Positions 1 to 8,981 of a DNA stretch of 64,000 nucleotides are shown here, one piece after another (within the stretch, counting starts at the first letter, position 1; the number at the start of each line of letters is the position of its first letter). The translations under genes and the position numbers were made by a program. The notes beneath the pieces were generated by a model that searched no databases, was not told the DNA's origin, and saw only the letters and a program-made list of their open reading frames with translations. Source of the stretch: Leptospira ognonensis (GTDB taxonomy: Bacteria > Spirochaetota > Leptospiria > Leptospirales > Leptospiraceae); contig NZ_RQGD01000022.1 in assembly GCF_004770745.1 (NCBI RefSeq), forward strand, positions 62,001 through 126,000. The letters are read 5' to 3'.

Positions 1-1078
1 TGTTACTATACGAGAAAAAGGAATCATTTACGATTATTTTTAAGGCAGTAGAGGATTTGTAAGCAGGGCGCCAAGATTGATTGGTAGTGAGCGATGCATA
101 TTCGCTTGCCAAAGAAAGAATCGCAATATCCTCTTCAAAATTTACTGAAGATACATTACTCTCTTGGATTTTTAATTGAACCTCAATGTCTTCAATGATC
201 TTTTTCTTACTTAAATCTTTCAAAAATTTATCTCTAACGAGCATTAACTTATTGAAAACGTTTTTTGTATCTGGAAAATTATTATTTAAACCGTTACCTC
301 GAAAAGGACGATGATGGTTCAATACCAAGGTACGAACTTCTGTTGGAATATCGGAAGCAGACAAAGTCATTAGGTAGCTGAGAGTGGGATGTTGTTGGAT
401 AAGGGCGTATTCTTCTTTTCCAAGCTTAGGACTATCGCTTAGACTTAACTTTGAATAGCCGATATCGGCTAGAAAACTTGCGGTCATGACAGCAAGATGA
501 TCTTTCTTATTGGGTTTTTTATCTTCGTCTGTTACTATTTTTTTTGTTCTTACTTTCATACCCATCGCAACAATCGTGCGTTTTGTCATAAGTTCAGATT
601 CTAATGGTACACCTGCCACATTCAATATCTCTAATATGTTAAACAATCCATGTTCGAAATCGGGATTACTGGTAAAATCATCTAAGACGGCATTCATCGA
701 TTTTTGAACTCTTGCAGAATGCTCCAAAGAGAAAGTTTCCTTCCTTAGATCGTTCAGAAGAGAAGCAGTCTGCTTTGCAAATTCGGTCGTCTTTTCTGCA
801 TCAAATAGTTTTACATTTTTGGAATCAGTCTCTGTGGAAGTTCCTACGCTGATCCTTTGGTGATCTTTGGCAAGATAATAAGCACCTTGGAGTTCTATCC
901 GGAGCAACTTACCAAAATCATCTTCGGTAGGATTCTTTTTTTTCGACATAAGGAGTTTTCCCTCCTTATCATACAAATCAATGGATATATATTTGTTCTT
1001 TCGAAAAGAATTTAGGGAATCTTCTGAGAATTCAAATTGTATCAGTTGATCTGTCGAAATCGATTCTTGCTCGCTCAC
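1..1078 (-). CDS. Partial degenerate HD-GYP-like domain protein
   Basis: This reading frame is open from a GTG at 1078 to the left edge of the window, about 359 residues, so its C-terminus lies outside. The GTG follows an AGGCAGGA Shine-Dalgarno-like stretch. The middle of the translation has the layout of an HD-GYP c-di-GMP phosphodiesterase: a LADIG segment where HDIGK is usual, a QQHPTLSYLM segment, and NHHRPFRGNG where HHE..DG.GYP is usual. The first His of the HD pair is replaced by Ala, so loss of catalysis is likely while the fold may still bind a ligand. No signal peptide or membrane segment is seen, so a cytoplasmic location is inferred. A short intergenic stretch separates it from the aldehyde dehydrogenase on the same strand. 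The family call rests on motif layout only. Confidence 0.6.
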   Translation of the reverse strand, partial: MSEQESISTDQLIQFEFSEDSLNSFRKNKYISIDLYDKEGKLLMSKKKNPTEDDFGKLLRIELQGAYYLAKDHQRISVGTSTETDSKNVKLFDAEKTTEFAKQTASLLNDLRKETFSLEHSARVQKSMNAVLDDFTSNPDFEHGLFNILEILNVAGVPLESELMTKRTIVAMGMKVRTKKIVTDEDKKPNKKDHLAVMTASFLADIGYSKLSLSDSPKLGKEEYALIQQHPTLSYLMTLSASDIPTEVRTLVLNHHRPFRGNGLNNNFPDTKNVFNKLMLVRDKFLKDLSKKKIIEDIEVQLKIQESNVSSVNFEEDIAILSLASEYASLTTNQSWRPAYKSSTALKIIVNDSFFSYSN

Positions 1079-1192
1079 AATTCCTGCCTTTAAAAATAGA
1101 TACGAAGATCCCTAAGATAGGACGAAACAAACATTAGAATCTTTCTCATTTTTTTAAAAAATACCCTGATTGCTACGAAAAGAAGGCCAGAC

Positions 1193-1206
1193 TGCCCGAA
1201 GGCAGC
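1193..1206 (-). terminator. Probable hairpin terminator after the aldehyde dehydrogenase
   Basis: Read on the minus strand, CTGCC-TTCG-GGCAG forms a five-base-pair stem closed by the very stable C(UUCG)G tetraloop, 14 bases past the stop codon of the aldehyde dehydrogenase. A further pair of arms, GATTGCT and AGCAATC (1204-1210 and 1168-1174), can extend or compete with the stem. The run of T after it is weak, so efficiency is uncertain. Confidence 0.5.
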
Positions 1207-1220
1207 AATCTTTTCTCAGA

Positions 1221-2699
1221 TTAAACAAACCACTTTGTCGTAGTGTTTACAATAAATCTCACAAAACCAGTATAAGGTGGGTACATCAGAGTTGGCATCG
1301 AGAGCTTTGGAGATTGTAAGACAGACCTTTCATGTGAAAAAGCCTTAAAGCCAAAGTGTCCATGGTAACTACCGTGGCCAGAATGATTGATCCCGCCGAA
1401 TGGAAGATTTGAATTTACTAAATGTAGGATCACGTCATTGATTACAGAGCCGCCAGCAGAAGTTCTTTGCAGGATGTATTTTGAAGTTTTGTTACTATCT
1501 GTGAATATATAAAGTGCGAGTGGTTTTGGTTTCGAATTTACAATTCCAATCGCTTCATCCAAAGTATCATATCCAATAATTGGCAATAGTGGTCCAAAGA
1601 TCTCATCTTCCATAATTTTTGCATTTAAAGGAACATCTACGAGAATGGTTGGCGAAATGAAATTATCATTGCTATTGACCGTTCCACCAAATGCAATTTT
1701 TGCACCTTTCTTCACGGACTCATCAATGTAACCAGAAACCCGAGCAAAATTTCTCGAATTGATGATACGGCAAAAATCTGCGTTCGTTTGGAATTGATCG
1801 TCTTTTGATTTAAAATACTTTTCTGTTGCAAGTTTTGCATAGTTTACGAAGGCATCCACTTTAGTTTTCGGGATCAGCAGATAATCCGGAGCAACACAAG
1901 TCTGTCCTGCGTTTAAAAACTTACCCCACATGATGCGCTCAGCTGCTAGTTTTAAGTCAGCATCCTCTGCAATGATTGAAGGAGACTTGCCACCTAACTC
2001 CAAAGTGACAGTCGTTAAGTGCTTGGAAGCAGCTTCCATAACTACTTTTCCGACTGGTGTCGAGCCAGTAAAAAAAATATGATCAAAGGGCATCTCAAGT
2101 AAAGCAGTAGAAACGTGTACATCGCCATCAAAAACAGCCACTTCTTCTTCACTAAAGATTTCTTTGACGAGATCCTGAATTACATGAGATGTATGCGGAG
2201 TGTATTCAGATGGTTTGATTACAACCGTATTGCCAGCGCTAATGGCTGCCGCAAGAGGAGCGATTGCCAAATAAAATGGATAGTTCCAAGGCGCAATGAT
2301 CAGGCAAACACCTTTTGGTTCATAAACCAACTTGCTAGTTGCGCCAAACAATGTGATCGGTGTACTTACATGAACTGGTCTCATCCAAGTTTTTAAATTA
2401 TGGATCGCATCGTTAATTTCAGCAATGCTAGGTAGGATTTCTGAGATATCCACTTCCGCCGCGGATTTATGAAAATCACTATATAAGGCTTTTTGGATTT
2501 CTGATTGGTATTTAAAGATACCATCACGTAATTTTTTGAGTTTAGTTATGCGGTCTTTTGAAGTTGAGGTGCGAAGCTCGAGGGCTTTCTTCTTCTGAGC
2601 AGGGAAAATACGAGCGATATCGCTGGGAGTAAAACTCTTTGAATCCTTTGTCTGGATGTGGTTCCCGTTTTTTGTATTTGAAATAGTGGCTTGGCTCAT
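1221..2699 (-). CDS. Aldehyde dehydrogenase, NAD(P)-dependent, family-3-like
   Basis: Oxidises an aldehyde, probably medium or long chain, to the acid. At 492 residues it has every landmark of the superfamily: APWNYPF around Asn139 (oxyanion hole), the nucleotide-binding VIKPSE segment near 160, FTGSTPVGK near 210, LELGGKSP with general base Glu234, and GQTC with catalytic Cys268. The C-terminal [14 protein letters not shown] segment and hydrophobic tail resemble class 3/fatty aldehyde dehydrogenases, which is why a membrane-derived substrate is suspected; that part is inference. Start ATG at 2699 has a CGGAG Shine-Dalgarno. It is the last gene of a minus-strand run beginning with the MCP at 4817, 36 bases after the SCO1-like gene, so co-transcription is likely. 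Confidence 0.9.
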   Translation of the reverse strand: MSQATISNTKNGNHIQTKDSKSFTPSDIARIFPAQKKKALELRTSTSKDRITKLKKLRDGIFKYQSEIQKALYSDFHKSAAEVDISEILPSIAEINDAIHNLKTWMRPVHVSTPITLFGATSKLVYEPKGVCLIIAPWNYPFYLAIAPLAAAISAGNTVVIKPSEYTPHTSHVIQDLVKEIFSEEEVAVFDGDVHVSTALLEMPFDHIFFTGSTPVGKVVMEAASKHLTTVTLELGGKSPSIIAEDADLKLAAERIMWGKFLNAGQTCVAPDYLLIPKTKVDAFVNYAKLATEKYFKSKDDQFQTNADFCRIINSRNFARVSGYIDESVKKGAKIAFGGTVNSNDNFISPTILVDVPLNAKIMEDEIFGPLLPIIGYDTLDEAIGIVNSKPKPLALYIFTDSNKTSKYILQRTSAGGSVINDVILHLVNSNLPFGGINHSGHGSYHGHFGFKAFSHERSVLQSPKLSMPTLMYPPYTGFVRFIVNTTTKWFV

Positions 2700-2735
2700 G
2701 AACTTACTCCGATTGCTAAGTTTGCACGATTTTAC

Positions 2736-3275
2736 CTAAAGAGACAAGGATTTTTTCGTATTTTGATTCCATTCCTCAAATTTGGTTTCAGAAAAATTTT
2801 CCAAAAATTCGATCTCTTCGGAACCACTTTTATGAAGGAGAACAAGATTGGAATGATGACTTTTCTGATAACTTTCTAGATGTATGATCTTGAGCAGTTT
2901 GCTTTTTTGTTCAGGTGGTAATCTCACCCATTTTACATTTGGAAATTGGTTGGAAGTTAAAAATGCGCTCTGACCATCGCTATTTGGAAGTTCAATAAAG
3001 ATGACCTGCAGATTCCCGAGTGAATGATTTTTTGCAATTTTCTGGAGAATTGGTAGGGTTTTAGCGCACACAGTATAACAATTATTATATCCAGTAAAGA
3101 GGATCGAATCTACTTTCGAATTTTGACCCAGTTCAAGGATTTCCTTCTCCACGGTTGTCAGTTGAATCGGCTCTTCTAACTTCACTCTAATTTTAAATAG
3201 ACTCTGAGTAATGGTGCCGAGGAACAGTCCTGAGATGATCCCAACTAAAATCAAAATGAATAAAAACTGTTTCAA
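2736..3275 (-). CDS. SCO1/SenC-like membrane-anchored thioredoxin-fold protein
   Basis: A 179-residue protein with one N-terminal hydrophobic helix (about 3-27), then a soluble domain expected in the periplasm. The sequence NNCYTVC gives a CxxxC pair at Cys66/Cys70, in the position of the CPDVCP motif of SCO proteins, which carry copper to cytochrome oxidase or act as thiol oxidoreductases. Two His (140-141) precede the strand NLVLLHKSG, matching the place of the SCO copper-ligand His. The proline after the second Cys is missing, so the protein is a divergent member. It sits between an MCP (6-base gap upstream) and an aldehyde dehydrogenase, an arrangement suggesting redox or copper stress rather than routine oxidase assembly; no oxidase gene is in the window. 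Confidence 0.6.
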   Translation of the reverse strand: MKQFLFILILVGIISGLFLGTITQSLFKIRVKLEEPIQLTTVEKEILELGQNSKVDSILFTGYNNCYTVCAKTLPILQKIAKNHSLGNLQVIFIELPNSDGQSAFLTSNQFPNVKWVRLPPEQKSKLLKIIHLESYQKSHHSNLVLLHKSGSEEIEFLENFSETKFEEWNQNTKKSLSL

Positions 3276-3281
3276 ACCGAA

Positions 3282-4817
3282 TTAGGAAATTTCACTGATC
3301 AAAATGTTCATTGCGTGAAAACCCTTTTCCGTTTCATCGATCAGCGTAACAATCTCATTGGCCAGCCGTTTGGAATCCTCCACGCTATCTTTCAATTGAT
3401 TGAGATCACTTTTGATTTGAATGACGAGTTCTTCCTGACCCCTAGCCTGAGAGACAACTTCATTGCTCTGATCAGTTACTTTTTCAATCTGGTGTTTCAT
3501 CATTTGCTGGTCCTTTCCTGCATCGATGAGTGTATTTTCGATTGATGTTAACATGCCTCCCGCATCCTTTACTTTGGAAATGAATGTCTTGTTTAATTTG
3601 ACTATTTCTAAAGATTCAGTTTGACCTTTCTGTATCTCTGAAGCCATAGTTTTTACAATGGTACCTATATCTCGGAGTGCAATCTTGGTCGAGTCTGCCA
3701 ATTTTGAAACTTCTTGAGCAACGACACTAAATCCTTGACCAGCATCTCCTGCTCTAGCGGCTTCAATAGAAGCATTTAATGCCAGTAAGTTGACTCTTTC
3801 GGCAATCTCACGAATTACTTTTAAAATTTTGTCCATCTCAGAGCTATACCGATTCAGTGAATCAAAGGAAATTACGATTTTGCTGATCCCTTTCTCGCTT
3901 TTATCCGCTTCTCCGATTGCGAGATTCATTCCTAGAGTGGCTTGGTTAGTTGCCTCATTGAATAAATTAATTTTTTGAAGAAATTCTTCTGATATTACTT
4001 TCAATTCTTTCGTAGACGACTGCTGGTCATTGCCTGCGTGCAATACTTGTCCGGCTCTGTCATAGTTTTGAGAAATACTAGTTTCAATTGCCACTAATGA
4101 ATTTGTTTCCGTATTACTTTTCTCTTTCCAACTATTTGCGGTCAGGATGAGATTAAAATTTACTTTTTGGAAGTCATCGGACCTTGCTTTTGCTTCACGT
4201 GCTAACTCTCTTAACGAAATGTTCGATTGTTCGGCAATAGTGATTGATTGGATCTGACTTACTAACCTCTGTCTAAAAATGAAAGCAAAATATGCAAGAG
4301 TTCCACATTCTACGATCACAAAAAATGCATGGAGGGCGACAATATCCCATCCACATCCATAATTAAAAATTTGGATGGGAACCCCAAATAATGTTAGTTC
4401 TAACATCTGAAACAAATTAAACAAGGCATGATGGACGGCAATGAAGGCACCTGCGCTGATAAAGATAATCCAATCTTCGTAGATGAGCAAAAGTGCAATC
4501 GCAGAGAAAACATGAAAGTGCATCTCGATCCGGCCAAGTTGGGCTTGGATAAAAATCGCTGACCACAGCATCACCAAACATGAGTTTATAATTCTTAACT
4601 TTCTTTCACCGCGAAAGAGAATAAATGAGATACCGCCAAAAAAAATAGCAAAAACCGAAAGGAATGCGGTCGGCAATAACATTGCGTAAGGATAAGAGAA
4701 GGCAATCGCAATGGGAACATGAAGAAGAAAGAGGATGAGAAAAACTTTGTCCGCAGAACGACTTCTAATTCTGATTTCTTCTTTTACTTTCTTTTCGATA
4801 GTTACTTCATTTGACAT
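3282..4817 (-). CDS. Methyl-accepting chemotaxis protein with multi-pass His-containing membrane sensor
   Basis: The 511-residue protein has about six hydrophobic segments in residues 25-185 and no large periplasmic domain, then a cytoplasmic signalling domain. The membrane part carries Glu98-x-His100-x-His102 (RIEMHFHVF), the pair His129-His130 (IAVHHALF), His163 and Glu170, a set known from a family of multi-pass MCPs with unknown ligand. The hairpin tip around 338-380 is canonical ([20 protein letters not shown]), so coupling to CheA/CheW is expected. A HAMP domain is not evident. It is the promoter-proximal gene of the MCP - SCO1-like - aldehyde dehydrogenase run. A TATAAT lies 23 bases upstream of the ATG on the minus strand. 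Confidence 0.88.
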   Translation of the reverse strand: MSNEVTIEKKVKEEIRIRSRSADKVFLILFLLHVPIAIAFSYPYAMLLPTAFLSVFAIFFGGISFILFRGERKLRIINSCLVMLWSAIFIQAQLGRIEMHFHVFSAIALLLIYEDWIIFISAGAFIAVHHALFNLFQMLELTLFGVPIQIFNYGCGWDIVALHAFFVIVECGTLAYFAFIFRQRLVSQIQSITIAEQSNISLRELAREAKARSDDFQKVNFNLILTANSWKEKSNTETNSLVAIETSISQNYDRAGQVLHAGNDQQSSTKELKVISEEFLQKINLFNEATNQATLGMNLAIGEADKSEKGISKIVISFDSLNRYSSEMDKILKVIREIAERVNLLALNASIEAARAGDAGQGFSVVAQEVSKLADSTKIALRDIGTIVKTMASEIQKGQTESLEIVKLNKTFISKVKDAGGMLTSIENTLIDAGKDQQMMKHQIEKVTDQSNEVVSQARGQEELVIQIKSDLNQLKDSVEDSKRLANEIVTLIDETEKGFHAMNILISEIS

Positions 4818-4839
4818 TTAAAATATAACCATATCCCAT

Positions 4840-4845
4840 ATTATA
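4840..4845 (-). promoter_or_regulatory. Candidate -10 box for the MCP operon
   Basis: On the minus strand the bases read TATAAT, 23 bases before the MCP start codon, in a very AT-rich stretch. No convincing -35 hexamer is found 16-18 bases further upstream (CATTTA is the best), so this is a weak call. No sigma-28-type flagellar/chemotaxis promoter is recognised. Confidence 0.35.
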
Positions 4846-5081
4846 CTATTAGAAAAATTATATAAATGAGAGAAATGAATTAATCGTTAACTCTTAGAAT
4901 TTTAAAACGCCAAGTGCATTCAATTTTATATCACCAGTTTAAAGAGAACACAAAACTGCAATCAAGGTAAGCAGACGGTTGCTTGGAGCGAATCTCACTC
5001 CGAAAATTATTGCCAAGACCTGTGAAAGCGGATAAAAATTGATTTGTACAGAGATCGGTTTTTAGGCATTATGTCTTCTAA

Positions 5082-6098
5082 ATGCCAAAGAATCTGGGAA
5101 AAAATCGTGCCGCTCTCGCCTACCAGATTCTGGGACGCTATTTACCGGATGCCGTTTTCGAGCATTTGAAGCCCGCGGAGATAGAACTTCTTTTAGAAAA
5201 GGTCGGAACGAATTTAAAACCTACAGCAAAGGATGAAAAAAGCATCCTCCTCTCTTTCACCCATTTCCTACAAAAAAAGTCCGGATTGTCTCCCTCTGCC
5301 CCAAAGTCCGAGTTACTTACAGATCCGGTGTCCGAAATGGCCCTTTTTCCTTCGGAAGAAGAGAATATGGTGAAAATTCTAGAAGAAATGCTTGCAGAGG
5401 AGGTGGGAAATCGCTCGCTCACGGACCGTTTGCAGGAAAAATCGCGAGAAGAATTGGCGAGCCTCGTCAATGAGGAATCCCCTCTGGTTGTCGCTCGTCT
5501 CCTAGCCTTCGCAAATCCGGAAGAAGCCGCTGAGGTCATCGGGCAATACCCCGATTCTTTGCGGGAAGAAATCATTTTCTCTCTCTCCCAAATCGATTTT
5601 CATTCGGAAAGGGAAAGGGACGAACTCGAACGTTTTTTGCGTTTCAAAACCGAACTCATCGCCAATAAAACCCCTATGGGCAAAGTGCGAAGCCGAAAGG
5701 CCAAAACCGCTGGCGAGCTGCTCACCCGGCTGCCGTTGCAACATTCTCAAAATTTAATTGAACGAATTCAGAAAAAAAGCCCCGAATTTGCCGAAACTAT
5801 TATAGAACACTACTTTCGTTTGGAAGATCTGCTTTACCTGGGTCGAACGAGTTTGACTCGCTTTATGGCAGAGATACACCCACTCGTCATCGCGTGCGCG
5901 CTAAAGGGAGTTGAAACTTCCTTCAAAGATTCTATCTTTGAAAATTTAGAAGCATGGCTTGTGAAGGATATCAAATTGGAATGGGACTCGCTCGGCCCTA
6001 TTTCACTTCTTGAAATTGAGGAAGCCCAAAAAGGTATCCTTGATCGACTGCGAGAAGATATCGAAGAAGGTAAAGTGAAACTTTGGAGAAAAAAGTAA
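5082..6098 (+). CDS. fliG: FliG-like flagellar switch protein paralogue (divergent)
   Basis: A 338-residue protein that follows the FliG plan: an N-terminal helical segment (AALAYQILGRYLPDAVF), a middle domain at about 125-172 (EESPLVVARLL..., where EHPQ is usual), and a C-terminal domain at about 237-335 ending in LGPISLLEIEEAQ, matching the GPV.L..VE.AQ motif. FliG links the MS ring to the switch complex and carries torque-generating charges. Here the segment NMSKRA of classical FliG reads NLEAWL (288-293), and several expected charges are absent, so this is probably an accessory paralogue, not the main rotor FliG. It starts a four-gene operon with fliH 4 bases downstream. The start has no clear Shine-Dalgarno; TTGTAC and CATTAT just upstream could be promoter elements, giving a very short leader. 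Confidence 0.72.
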   Translation: MPKNLGKNRAALAYQILGRYLPDAVFEHLKPAEIELLLEKVGTNLKPTAKDEKSILLSFTHFLQKKSGLSPSAPKSELLTDPVSEMALFPSEEENMVKILEEMLAEEVGNRSLTDRLQEKSREELASLVNEESPLVVARLLAFANPEEAAEVIGQYPDSLREEIIFSLSQIDFHSERERDELERFLRFKTELIANKTPMGKVRSRKAKTAGELLTRLPLQHSQNLIERIQKKSPEFAETIIEHYFRLEDLLYLGRTSLTRFMAEIHPLVIACALKGVETSFKDSIFENLEAWLVKDIKLEWDSLGPISLLEIEEAQKGILDRLREDIEEGKVKLWRKK

Positions 6099-6102
6099 GG
6101 TT

Positions 6103-7026
6103 ATGGCAAAGCTAGTATTTAAACCCATTCAAATTGCCGACTTACAAGAAGAAGTTGAAATACAACTTCCAGATAAGTATAAAAAATTTCATAAATCAGA
6201 AGAACAAGATGATTTCGAGATCGACCAAGAAGGTAACATCATCGAACAGTACCAAGGTCCTTCGATTGAGGAAATCGAGGCTGAACTTTCTAGGTACAGA
6301 CAAGAAACAGAAGAGCAAGTCAGACAACTTCTAGAAGACGCAAAAAAAAGATCGAAAGAAATCGAAGAGGAAGGTAGAACAAAAGCCTTCCAAATGATCC
6401 AGGACTCCAAGGAGAAGATCAAACTCGAAGAAGATTCAGGACGCGCAAAAGCAGAACAGATATTAGATCGTGCGAAAATGGAAGTCGAACGAATGATCAA
6501 AGAAGCCGAGATGAAGCAGGCTGAAATTGAACATGAAGCTTACCAAAAAGGATACGATGCCGGACGAGAAGTCGGTTTCAAGAAAGGCCAAGGGGAAGTG
6601 AAGCGACTCATTGACCGTCTGGGAACTATCATAGGTAAGGCGATTGATATTCGAGAAGAGATGATCGCTGCATCCGAAAAACAAATGGTAGAAATGATCC
6701 TTGTCATTGCTAGAAAAGTGATTAAAGATGAGATCATCGAACGTAAAGAAATAGTTCTTAATAATATTCGTGAGGCTATGAAACGAATTAAAGACAGAGA
6801 TCGTATTGATATTCGCGTAAATTTTGCCGATCTTGAACTAACTACCGCACATAAAGATGAGCTCATTAAACTCATGGAGTCTCTCCGAAAAGTTAACATT
6901 TACGAAGACTCGCGTGTGGATAGAGGCGGTGTTATTATTGAAACTGACGTGGGTGCGATTGATGCTCGTATCTCTACTCAGCTCAAAGAAATCGAAGAAG
7001 CGATCCGAAACGTCGAACCAATATGA
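6103..7026 (+). CDS. fliH: Flagellar assembly protein FliH
   Basis: FliH is the stator-like regulator of the flagellar export ATPase FliI. This 307-residue protein has a charged N-terminus, a long coiled coil (about 50-145, many E/K/R heptads), the glycine-containing stretch GYDAGREVGFKKGQGE characteristic of FliH near 150, and a conserved C-terminal domain (about 180-300: MILVIARKVIKDEI ... DRGGVIIETDVGAIDARI). A TTATGG junction separates it from the FliG-like gene, and its stop codon overlaps the next start (ATGA at 7023-7026), so translation of the following receptor gene is probably coupled to it. The usual next genes fliI and fliJ do not follow; two sensory receptors take their place. 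Confidence 0.9.
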   Translation: MAKLVFKPIQIADLQEEVEIQLPDKYKKFHKSEEQDDFEIDQEGNIIEQYQGPSIEEIEAELSRYRQETEEQVRQLLEDAKKRSKEIEEEGRTKAFQMIQDSKEKIKLEEDSGRAKAEQILDRAKMEVERMIKEAEMKQAEIEHEAYQKGYDAGREVGFKKGQGEVKRLIDRLGTIIGKAIDIREEMIAASEKQMVEMILVIARKVIKDEIIERKEIVLNNIREAMKRIKDRDRIDIRVNFADLELTTAHKDELIKLMESLRKVNIYEDSRVDRGGVIIETDVGAIDARISTQLKEIEEAIRNVEPI

Positions 7027-8981
7027 TTCGCTTTTTCTCAGTCAGCAAATTTACCTTTGCAGTTTTGTTATGTTGTTTTTGCATTTCGACAGAAATCTAC
7101 AGCGAGTCCTGCGGAACGTTTATCACCTCTTGGGAAAATCCGATTTCCTTAATAGACAATTGGCAATTTCGCAAAGGGGACAATTTAGATTGGCGCGATG
7201 AGAGTGTCGAAGAGAGTTTTTGGGTGCAAAGATCAGTGCCAGACTATGGCATTTCAAAAACAGAAAACCTAACGGGATATCACTGGTATAGATGTAGCTT
7301 TGTTTTACCTGAAAATTTTTCTGTTCCCGTTGAACCTGTTGCCATCAAATTAGGACGCATACGAGATATTGATGAATTTTTCCTCAACGGAGTACTCATC
7401 GATCATACAGGATCCGTTTTACCTAAATTGGAAGTAGATTTCCAGAAAGTTAGAATCTACTCGCTTCCTTCCCATATTTTAAAAGCAGGAACAAATACTA
7501 TTGCCATCCGAATCTATGCGGCTACGAATTTAAATGGATTAAAGGAAGCACCCCTAATATATAAAGAGAGAACACTCCGTGACAATCTTTTCACAAGCGA
7601 ACTCTTTGCTATTGTTTGCGGTTATGTTTTTATTTTTATGGGGTTATACTTTCTAATCGGTTCCATAGTCCGTGGAAGAAGTGGTGAAAACTTCTTTTTT
7701 GCTTTTTTCTCCATTTTTATCGGTTTCTATGTATTACTTAGAACCCAACACCGGAATATTCTGTTCGAAAGTTTTACCTGGTCTTATGTCACCGAACTTT
7801 TGTTATTGATCTGTTTGCCATCTCTGTTTTTAAACTTTTTACATCAGTATTTAAAGGTAAAAAGGAATTTGATTCTTATCGGTTACGAAGTATACTTAGG
7901 TGTACTTTTTATAGTAACCTTATTCTTTCGGACTCCAAAATCTTGGATACTTGTCATTGCACTCTTCAATTATGCGTTACCGGTAGCCCTTGGACTTGCT
8001 CTTTTTATTTTTTTACGTTATGGAAAGGAGATGATAGGAAGATTAAAGTACATTTTGATCGGACTTGCCTGCCTACTTCCTACAATTTTGATTGATAGTG
8101 CATCAGCACTCGAGATTATCTCTTTTCCTGGAACAATTTATGTAGGCTTTTTATTATTTCTTGTGATGATCTCGATCCAGTTGTCTAACGATATGGTTTT
8201 GGGTCTTAGGAATTTTATGGATCAAGAAAAAGAATTGATCCAGATGGAACGTGTAAAGACAGGATTTCTTTTAAATCTGTCTAGCGAATTCAAATCAGGA
8301 ATGGAGAAAATTCAATTGGCGATGAATCGAATTGCCAATCCGCCAAAGGCGACGGCTCCTGCTAAAAAAACGAAGTCAAAAACAAAGTTAGAAACATTAA
8401 ATTCGGTAGATGTCATTAAGCAAGCAGAAGATCATATCGCATATATGGGTTATATGGTTGAGGAAGCCCTACTCTTAAAACAGTTAGAAGAAAAAACATA
8501 CTCTCCCGAATGGGAAACTTTCTCAATCTCTAAACTGATTCGAGAATGCGTATCTTCGATTGAAAATCATTTAGGACAGAAACGAAAAAATCTATCTATC
8601 GAAGTAAAGCCAGAATCTCTGGAAATTTTCCAGATACCTGAACTCATTTTTGTTATGATTCGCAATCTTGTGGAAAATGCATACATATATACAGATGTAA
8701 AAACGGAAGTAAGTATAGAATTTTATCTCCAAAACGGTTTCTATCACCTAATCATCACAGATGAAGGTTTAGGTATGAGCCAAATTGAAATGGAGACAAT
8801 TTTTCAAAAATTTGTTCGTGGATATAAAGAATCCAAAAGTGAAATTCCGGGAGCAGGCATTGGACTCACGTTAGTTGAGGCGACAGCACAATATCTAGGT
8901 GGAACGGTTTCGTTAAAATCAGCCGAAGGAATGGGAGCAAGATTTATTGTCAAAATTCCTGAACAAAGAAAAAAACCATGA
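7023..8981 (+). CDS. 7TM receptor with galactose-binding-like ectodomain and histidine-kinase-like module lacking the phospho-acceptor His
   Basis: At 652 residues it has a signal peptide, an extracytoplasmic jelly-roll domain (about 30-185; beta-galactosidase-like with FLNGVLIDHTG), seven membrane helices (192-392) of the 7TMR-DISM type, and a cytoplasmic kinase-like part. In the dimerisation helix the site of the catalytic His is Ser421 (NLSSEFKSG against N.SHELRTP). The ATP-binding lid is intact: N-box NLVENA (Asn552), G1 DEGLG (580-584) and G2 GAGIGL (610-615). It should therefore bind ATP but not autophosphorylate on the standard His. The start overlaps the fliH stop (ATGA) and its own stop overlaps the next paralogue (ATGA), so stoichiometric expression with the flagellar proteins is expected. 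Ligand unknown, probably a carbohydrate-like molecule. Confidence 0.82.
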   Translation: MIRFFSVSKFTFAVLLCCFCISTEIYSESCGTFITSWENPISLIDNWQFRKGDNLDWRDESVEESFWVQRSVPDYGISKTENLTGYHWYRCSFVLPENFSVPVEPVAIKLGRIRDIDEFFLNGVLIDHTGSVLPKLEVDFQKVRIYSLPSHILKAGTNTIAIRIYAATNLNGLKEAPLIYKERTLRDNLFTSELFAIVCGYVFIFMGLYFLIGSIVRGRSGENFFFAFFSIFIGFYVLLRTQHRNILFESFTWSYVTELLLLICLPSLFLNFLHQYLKVKRNLILIGYEVYLGVLFIVTLFFRTPKSWILVIALFNYALPVALGLALFIFLRYGKEMIGRLKYILIGLACLLPTILIDSASALEIISFPGTIYVGFLLFLVMISIQLSNDMVLGLRNFMDQEKELIQMERVKTGFLLNLSSEFKSGMEKIQLAMNRIANPPKATAPAKKTKSKTKLETLNSVDVIKQAEDHIAYMGYMVEEALLLKQLEEKTYSPEWETFSISKLIRECVSSIENHLGQKRKNLSIEVKPESLEIFQIPELIFVMIRNLVENAYIYTDVKTEVSIEFYLQNGFYHLIITDEGLGMSQIEMETIFQKFVRGYKESKSEIPGAGIGLTLVEATAQYLGGTVSLKSAEGMGARFIVKIPEQRKKP

